Below, in pieces: positions 1-64,000 of a stretch of DNA of 64,000 bases (positions within the stretch are counted from its first letter, which is position 1; each line of letters starts with the position of its first letter). The position numbers and the translations under genes were made by a program. This DNA is from Limanda limanda (lineage: Eukaryota; Chordata; Actinopteri; Pleuronectiformes; Pleuronectidae), in NCBI RefSeq assembly GCF_963576545.1, contig NC_083646.1:16531961-16595960 (forward strand), given 5' to 3'. A model generated the notes under the pieces. It made no database searches and was not told where the DNA came from. It was given only the letters and a program-made list of their open reading frames with translations.

Positions 1-290
1 GACGCTTTGTCTCAGCGCTAAATGTTAGCATGCTCATGTTAAATAAGGTTGAGGAAATTAACAAAGTTAACTTGAAATAAATATGTGGACCATATGTCAT
101 CCAACAGATATGCAGTAGGGTCAGAACCCCAATTGCTAAACCTCAAAGTCAGGGGTCACCACAGCCATCAGGAGTGATCCCCAGGGCACGAGGATTGTTT
201 GTACCAAATTTCATGGCAAACCATCCAATTATTAGTGAGATATTTCACCAAATGATGGAACTAGATGAAATGTGAGGGAATAACCAAAGC
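1..290. repeat. Dispersed teleost repeat, truncated by window edge
   Basis: Contains the string of motifs I remember as recurring through percomorph genomes: GTTAGCATGCTCATGTT, caaagtcaggggtcaccacag, gatccccagggcacgagg, and accaaatttcatggcaaacc followed by a gagatatttca block. No family name is offered. This is recognition from memory, not a database search. Confidence 0.65.
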
Positions 291-906
291 CATTTGGGCG
301 AATTGTTAATGCAGGGGCTTTCAACATCAGTCTCATAGTTGTTAAGATGATTTTGTCCAAAATAAAAGTTGAAATTATATTTGAGATAATAACTGCATGA
401 CTGTGCAAGCATGGTGCAGCTCAGGGGGCTATTCTCCACATTTAATCATGTGTAGGGGCTGGACAATATATTAAAAGTATCAATTTAAGTTATTAAGAAT
501 TTCTTACTGACTAAAATGTCCCTGGATGCAGTTTTCAATACATAAACTGAAAATAGCTGCACAGTGACAGACTGCTCTAATTAAACAGGACAAATGTATG
601 AGAAAGGAAACGCATGAAGTGACGGATACAGATATGATTATATTGCCCAGACCTGGTCATTTAACTTCATACGAATTTGAAGTCATACCATCAAGCTCAG
701 TGCGTGGAGTGGTGTCTGCCTGTGGTGTATTTGTTTAGTGTGTGGTCTGATGTGTGCAGGCGAACAGATGAAGGAGAAAGAGGATGACAGACGGACAGGA
801 AGGTGGGAAGAGGCTCAAGGAAAAAAGAGGAGGAAGAAGGTGGACGGAGAATCCTTATCCCCTTGATTATAGTGTTTATGGCATCTGGACATTTGTTTGG
901 CCAGGG

Positions 907-982
907 CGTGTGTGTGTGTGTGTGTCTGTGTGTGTGGGTGTGTGTGTGTGTCTGTGTGTGTCTCTGTCTGGGTGTGTGTGTA
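907..982. repeat. Imperfect (TG)n microsatellite
   Basis: TG dinucleotides interrupted by TC and GG, about 76 bp, in upstream DNA. Confidence 0.95.
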
Positions 983-1264
983 GTGCCCCAGGGACACACC
1001 TGGAGTGCAGCTATTCGGTGTTTCAGCTCAGCCACTGGTACATTTCACCAGCCTCTGTTTCTCATGATGCTCATTCTTCAGCCCCTCAGGGCCAGTCACA
1101 AAGTCTCTTTAACAGCAGAGGAGCTGAGAATATAAACAGGATTACAAAGTGAACTCAAGTCTCTTTTCTCAGCCTGATAGAAGAAAGTGCTGCTGTTGAA
1201 CAATGCGTCGTAAAGCTTGTTTTAGTCCATACTTAGAGAAAAGATCTGTCATTTTGTCGTGGGG

Positions 1265-1450
1265 AGTTGATGACAAGATCGATATCTCTTTCCCATTCGT
1301 CCACTAGCCTCGGTAAGAAGCTACAGCTGATAGCTAAGCATAGCCTACAGACAGGAAACGGGAAAACTGCTAGCCTGGCTCACTTACATAAAACCAATGA
1401 CCATGTCTGTAAAAAGATTAAATGTCCGCTACCGGATTCAGTGATGCTCC
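1265..1450 (+). repeat. Dispersed teleost repeat (GACAAGATCGAT... GCTAGCCTGGCT type)
   Basis: Diverged copy of a common fish repeat. In order it shows gacaagatcgatat, aagctacagctgatagc, agacaggaaacgggaaaact and gctagcctggctcactta, then an aatgtccgctacc tail. The ORF across it has no recognisable protein. Family name unknown to me; assignment is from memory. Confidence 0.65.
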
Positions 1451-2289
1451 CGTACACCTTGCGCTAACGTTTGACGGAGTCTCCAGTTACTTCAATTGTA
1501 TTAAATTTGAATTTGAATAGTGAATTTTTATTTTGGTGAACAGTTCCTTTTTTAAGAATTTTGGCAAACATACTATGAGAGATTATAGGACCTCTACCAC
1601 TGTTATATTTGTCCGTTAAAGCTGATACTGTGGCTAAGAGACGGCTAGCTAAGATTAGCATTACGTAGTACAGTGTGTGTGAAGTTAATAAAGTTTTAAT
1701 TGCAACGTCGGGGTCTTGTGAGTGTGTTTGTATGTGTGGCTGTGAGCGACTTGCACACGAATAATGAATAAGGCTGTGCTAGGCAATGGTTCCTAACAAA
1801 ACGAACAGTACACAATGTAGACAGGGACAGCACAGAATAGTATTCAAGTGCTGGTGTTTTATTTGTTGCAACACGGTGGATGATTGAAGATGTAAAGGTA
1901 GGTGTTAAGGAGAAAAGGGCTAGCTGCAGTTGGAAGAAGTTAGCTAGCTAGAAGGCTAGCTCTTGGGGCTACGAGCTTTCTAAAAAGACTGTGGAGCTGA
2001 GAACCACTGCATCAGGTAGTCCCCTATGTTGACACTTTTTACAACCGCCCACCGTGGACTTGAATTGTTGCACTTGTCTTTACAACTTGTCAGAATGTTT
2101 CTTTTGTATCTTAAAACTTAGAGCTGTGTCATGTGCCTTTAACATCAGAGAGCAGCAGCAGCACGTTCAGACACCTGCTCCTAAAGCCTTTTCCTCTCTA
2201 AAAATCCATCCCACCAAAGAAAGATAGAGAATTTCACCAATGACCACGTGGCTCCTCTGCAGCCACAGATTTCACACATGGCCTAGGAG

Positions 2290-2936
2290 TGTCGTCCTTA
2301 TCGCGGAGGTGCACATCGAGGGGCCCCACGGGGGACCGGAGCCCGGATGAAAGCTGCAGGTTGGAGGCGGAGGTTTTTACGCAGCGTCACTGGCGCGCGT
2401 TTTCACGTCGTCTCTCTCTCCCTCTCTCTCTCTCCCTCTCTTTATCTCTCTCCCTCTCTCTCTGAGATGAGCCCGGGCGAGGGGAAAAGGGTTGGGACAA
2501 GAAGGAGGGATAGCTGGAGGGAGGGATGAATGAATAACGAGGAGAAAAACACCCACTCCGGACTGACCGAATTGTATCCGGTGAGAGACAGGAGGAGAGG
2601 AGGAGAGAGGGACCCTGTGGAAGCAGCAGCAGCAGAAACAGAAGCAGCAGCAGCAGCACTGTTTGGTATTCACGGGATTTTCCTCTGGGGATAAGAAGAC
2701 GCTTTTTGAATTGATGCCTGGAGAGGTAGGAAAGACCATTTCATCCATGGTGCGTGTGCTGGAGCGGCTCTCAGGTGCGCGGCGCTCCGAGATCATTTGA
2801 ATGAATCTGAGAGTTTGACCCAAACGTGGCTTTTAGGAAACTGGATTGAATACGAGTCAGTGGCACTTTGAAATCCTCCCTGAAGACGCATTTCTGCTGC
2901 GGTCAGGGAATCAAACTTGTGCAGTCTCGCCAGCAG
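2290..2936 (+). promoter_or_regulatory. col14a1: Probable promoter and noncoding exon 1 of col14a1
   Basis: This is the most GC- and CpG-rich stretch upstream of the coding exons. It contains a CT-rich run (2410-2464) and a purine-rich leader with AGC repeats near 2620-2660, typical of a vertebrate first exon. No TATA box was seen. Two plausible splice donors exist: GAGAG|gtagga with the cut after 2725, and CAG|gtggga with the cut after 2936. Either could join the exon 2 acceptor at 4349. The start site is not determined. ATGs at 2347, 2467 and 2526 open short upstream frames if transcription begins before them. This is inference from composition and position, with no transcript evidence. Confidence 0.45.
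2410..2464. repeat. CT-rich simple repeat in putative exon 1
   Basis: TCTC/CCTC repeat of about 55 bp next to the proposed transcription start region. Such GAGA-type tracts are frequent in core promoters and 5' leaders. Confidence 0.85.
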
Positions 2937-4348
2937 GTGGGATTAATCGTTTAGGAAATAAAACAAATGTTGATTTTATTGGGTTAAAGAAACAATAGTG
3001 TATTTGCCTTAAGCTTTATTTTGTATTTGTTGAAGCATTGTTCTCGTGTGCGTGTGCGTGGTACTGTGCCGACATTTATGTGCGTAAAACTGAATTCCAC
3101 ACACAGCCTTATGGAGTGTGTATTTACACTTATTTTAATGAGGGCGACGCCTTGACCCTGCTCTTTATTAGCACATCTGCTGTTTGTAAAGTTGCCCTTT
3201 GCACTGCAAGAATGAGAGAATCCAGCAAACTGAGGAAAGGATAAACTTTTGTCTTCATGTGAGTTATGTGTTTTCCTTGAGGATCACAAGATCTTTCAAG
3301 AACCCTCAATTGTGTAGGTCTATTGCATTTTTACTCGTATGTGCATCTGTATTATAGGGAGACTAATTACATCTTTTTAATCCCTTTCATTTCCCCTCTC
3401 CATATCCTCTGAGCCTGATCCTGTTTTTAAAGTATTATGTGCTGATTAATATGCACTGTCATTTTGCTGGCCTTTTGACACCGTCTGAATGGAAAGGAGC
3501 TGCCTGTTCTTTCAGCAGGGCTCTGCCTCCACATCAGCGGATGATTCAATTTTCAATCAACTTTTTATTTGTTGCACACGCTGCTTTTATATTTAGGACT
3601 CTACAGCAAGTTGTGTGTGTGTTTTTTTCTCAGGAGTGAAATGATAAGATGTCTGCTTCCTCTTCATAATGAGAAGGAGACTCGAGGAGAGGGAGGACAA
3701 GAGGGTCAGGAGAGGAGGAGAGGGAGGGAATGTGGTGGAGAGGATGCAGACGAGAAGGAGTGAGGGGTGAGAGGAGGAGATGAGATGGGGGAAAGGAGGA
3801 GATGAGGTGTTGTGTTTGCTGTTGTGGTCGGACCATGACACTGAAATGTTCCTTCACTGCACCCTCAATCAAACTTCTACTCTTCTGCCTGTGTCACTCC
3901 TTCTCTCCTCTCCTCTCCTCTCCTCTCCTCTCCTCTCCTCTCCTCTCCTCTCCTCTCCTCTCCTCTCCTCTCCTCTCCTCTCCTCTCCTCTCCTCTCCTC
4001 TCCTCTCCTCTCCTCTCCTCTCCTCTCAAACAAAGTCCTTCACTGTTTCTCGCCCTCGGCCCGCTCTGTGTAGGCGTGAGGCTGGACCACTGCTCCGTGG
4101 TCAGTCTAGACTGTTGGGCTGCTGCTTTGTAATTGTATCAAAGTGGATATTATAGACAGGAGTAACTGATTCCAGATCAGCGCCCTGGGGCCATGAAGGC
4201 AAGGTGGGTCTCTCTCCACCCACTGAGCCTCTCTGCAGCTGAATGGCATTCCTAGTATTTCTCTCACTGAAGTCCTTTCTTCTCTGTTCCTCACATTTCA
4301 TTTCTTTTCCTTCATTTTCTCAGCGTGCGCTCTCTTCTCTCTGTGCAG
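2726..4348 (+). other. col14a1: col14a1 intron 1 (if exon 1 ends at 2725)
   Basis: About 1.6 kb. Holds the pentanucleotide array at 3903-4027 and a purine-rich patch at 3668-3800. No coding segment seen. Confidence 0.5.
3903..4027. repeat. (TCTCC)n pentanucleotide array
   Basis: About 25 uninterrupted copies of the pentamer, pyrimidine-only on the coding strand, ending 320 bp before the exon 2 acceptor. A longer array of the same pentamer occurs at 39095-39264. Confidence 0.97.
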
Positions 4349-4372
4349 GTCTAGACTATACTGGTTGTGAGG

Positions 4373-61640
<57,268 letters not shown>

Positions 61641-64000
61641 GTAAGTTCATTAACCGCTAACAGTTTGTGTGAGATGGTGAAAGAAATGGTTCATTTCTTG
61701 ATTTAGTGCTTTCATTAGATTTGCTCTTTGTGTGAGAATGTGATACGACTCTGAACGTTAACTTTATTAACTCCTCTGGTTTGAATTCAAATTAGCTGAA
61801 ACTTTATGAGCTTGTTGAACTGTTGGCTGAGGCACTGCTTTCAACCACTATATTTAAGTACATAGATGTGTCCTTACAAAAGTTGAACTCAGGCAACGTT
61901 TTTGGGAACACATACTTGTTGTTCCCCTCCGTGTTTCTGGGTGCACCTTCACTCAACCCAACTTGTTTCCGCGATCCGTGCTATTTTTGAATTAAGGCAT
62001 TTTCCAGCCCAGTGACTGGAATGTAAATCAGTCAGTAAATCAAAATGTTTACTAGTGTTGTGATATTTGGTGAAGTGGCTGCTTTCTGCGCCAAACTACA
62101 TATGTTTCCTCATAGATTTACAGCCTGGCCTCATGAAAACGTCTGAGCTCAGGTCTCAGAGTTCTGTGTGCACGTTAAGGTCACGTGGGTACACATGCCT
62201 TTCAGTCATCTGGATTCTCATTGATGTTCCGCTCTGAGGAAATAAATGTGATATATTTCTGTCGTTCTCACATGGCAGTGATTTACATAGCAAAGGATTT
62301 TCATAAATCTCTTTTGTTTGGAGAAAGGAATGGAGGAATGATATGCTTACATCTCTCTCCCCAGTTAACGACCTGGGAGGAGAGGGCTCTCTGAACTGCT
62401 CATGTCACATCATCAGAAATAAAATGAGTGAAGACACAGAGAGTGTGACCTTTAGAAGCTGTTTATTGCACAGATTACACAGATATTAAATGTTAAAGAG
62501 GAAGACAGAGTAGGAGCAAAAGAAAAGAGCTCTTCAAAAATGAGTGAAATTAACCATAATAACTCAAATCAATTTTTTGAAAAAGAAAAAAAATCAACAG
62601 GTCCGGTTTGTTACACTTTGTCCTTACCGTTCCCCTTTACTTCAGCTGGAATAGAAACCTTTGTCCTGTCAGCAAGAGAGTTGGAGCTGCTCCACTTACA
62701 GTGAGCTACTCCAAGTTCTTTTGAGTTTTCCTCAGAGAGCTGTGGTTTCTGCGGCAGATGCTCTTATTAAATCTACAGTAAAATACATCGTTGAAATCAT
62801 GGCACCGTTCCTGATGTTTCCAGCAGTTCTGTGCATTTAACAGACATTTATAGAAAATGCCATATAGATCCTCAGATAACCCTGTCAAAGTTCAATTCAG
62901 TGTAAGGATGGCACAGAAAATACCTAGATTTCTACGTAGTCTTTTGATTGATTTTGTTTTATCAAATTTAGATTTTTAGATGTCGGATTGCGTCAAAAGT
63001 CCAAACTGCAGTAGCAATGGATTTATTACTCACCCAAAACCCTGAGAGAACATATGCATGGGTATGTGACAGTACTGGTTGGCAGTCTTCTGCTTAACAG
63101 ATCCTAAATGTTCTGCCACTTCCTTCACCAAGTGTCATGGAAGGGATTTTTACACTGTTAGCTGTGTCCTGGCTCATTTATTTCTGTGAGACCAGTGTGC
63201 TGGTGCAGTGGGGGATCTTGTCACAGACCGCTCTGATGGGGGGGGAGTTGCATAAAAAGAGTCAGTGTCACACAGTGGGTAAAAAATGTGCACAAAATTT
63301 GAATATCTTGTCACAGACAGAATATGTGTATTATGTGCTGCTGGCCTCACCAGCACCAAGGAAATTAATCTGCAGTAAAAAGTGGCTTAAACTGCAGTTA
63401 GACTTGCTATAACACTGTAGAGCACACATCTCCACCAGGGCCAAACACTCCCTTTAAACTCAATCAAGCTGCACCTGATTTCACACACTCCTTTATCCTA
63501 TATACTTTCACATGCACATACAAAAATGCTCTCTATATCACAATAAAAGTGAGAAAAGGTTCCTGGTCTAAGCCAGGATTTAATGGGCTCTTGTCCCATC
63601 TTTTCATCTACTTTTGCCAAAATCAGCTCAGCAGTTTTCCCCTTAATCCTGCTGAAAAACAAACAAAGTGGACGATGTAATTACCGCCGGAAGGCCAGGT
63701 CTGCTGGACCTGTTTTTTTTTTACTTTTACTCCTGTGGACTAAATCTTTTAAGTCTTATTCACATAAGTTAAACATTTCCGTCTTATTTGCACTCTCCCA
63801 CTCAATTATAGTTGTAAAATTTACAGTTACAGTAAAAGGTAGAGAAATCTTTGTGAATAATAAGCTGAGGAAAACGGAACACTGGAAATTGACTCATATA
63901 GATTTCCAATTGAAGTGTTTCGAGTAGTATTAGTAGTGGGAAGCTAAGGAGTGTGGTAGAGATTGTAGACATGAAGGAAACATGAACAGTTTGTGATGTG
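61641..64000 (+). other. col14a1: col14a1 intron 23, 5' part
   Basis: From the exon 23 donor to the window end. AT-rich. No exon resembling the second half of FN3-8 was found, so the intron is longer than 2.36 kb. No repeat family recognised. Confidence 0.75.

Larger units (their letters stand above)
1..2289. other. Upstream intergenic DNA
   Basis: Apart from the two dispersed repeats and a TG-rich microsatellite (907-982), I see no gene here on either strand. A cluster of GCTAGC-type motifs lies at 1640-1980. Open frames are short and cross repeats. Confidence 0.6.

Noticed and set aside
61641..64000. Search for the next FN3-8 exon before the window end
   Set aside because: No frame with a TEY-type F-strand motif and phase-1 acceptor was found, so the exon must lie beyond the window.

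Overview
The window is vertebrate genomic DNA, almost certainly from a percomorph-type ray-finned fish. It is intron-rich, dense in very long (CA)n/(TG)n microsatellites, and carries several dispersed repeats I recognise from memory as common in percomorph genomes. No operon, prokaryotic gene, tRNA, rRNA or CRISPR array was seen.

One gene explains the coding content: the 5' two thirds of a collagen alpha-1(XIV) gene (col14a1) on the + strand. I assembled 22 coding exons with GT/AG boundaries and continuous phase from 4373 to 61640, giving 953 residues plus one base. The order is signal peptide (exon 2), FN3-1 (exons 3-4), linker (exon 5), von Willebrand A domain with intact MIDAS (exons 6-9), FN3-2 to FN3-6 (two exons each, with a 36-nt Thr-rich linker exon between FN3-5 and FN3-6), FN3-7 (exons 21-22) and the first half of FN3-8 (exon 23). 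The second vWA, TSPN and triple-helical regions must lie beyond 64000. Seven consecutive FN3 repeats after the first vWA fit collagen XIV, not XII or XX. Whether this is the teleost a or b copy cannot be told.

Layout: 1-2300, upstream DNA with two dispersed repeats; about 2300-2940, a GC-rich stretch that is the likely promoter and noncoding exon 1; 4349-4466, signal-peptide exon; 4467-41130, three long introns (10.3, 5.0 and 20.4 kb) separating FN3-1 and the linker from the vWA domain; 41131-57155, a compact run of exons; 57156-64000, long introns around exon 23.

The most notable features are not new genes. (1) Microsatellites lie flush against splice sites at several exons, where they replace or dilute the polypyrimidine tract. 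(2) A 1.2-kb mariner-like element with TA duplication sits inside an older dispersed repeat whose halves can still be read on both sides. (3) A GGGA array in a 722-bp intron could form G-quadruplexes in the transcript. (4) Several intronic blocks look like conserved regulatory DNA, one with a 59-bp imperfect dyad. I found no convincing undescribed system.
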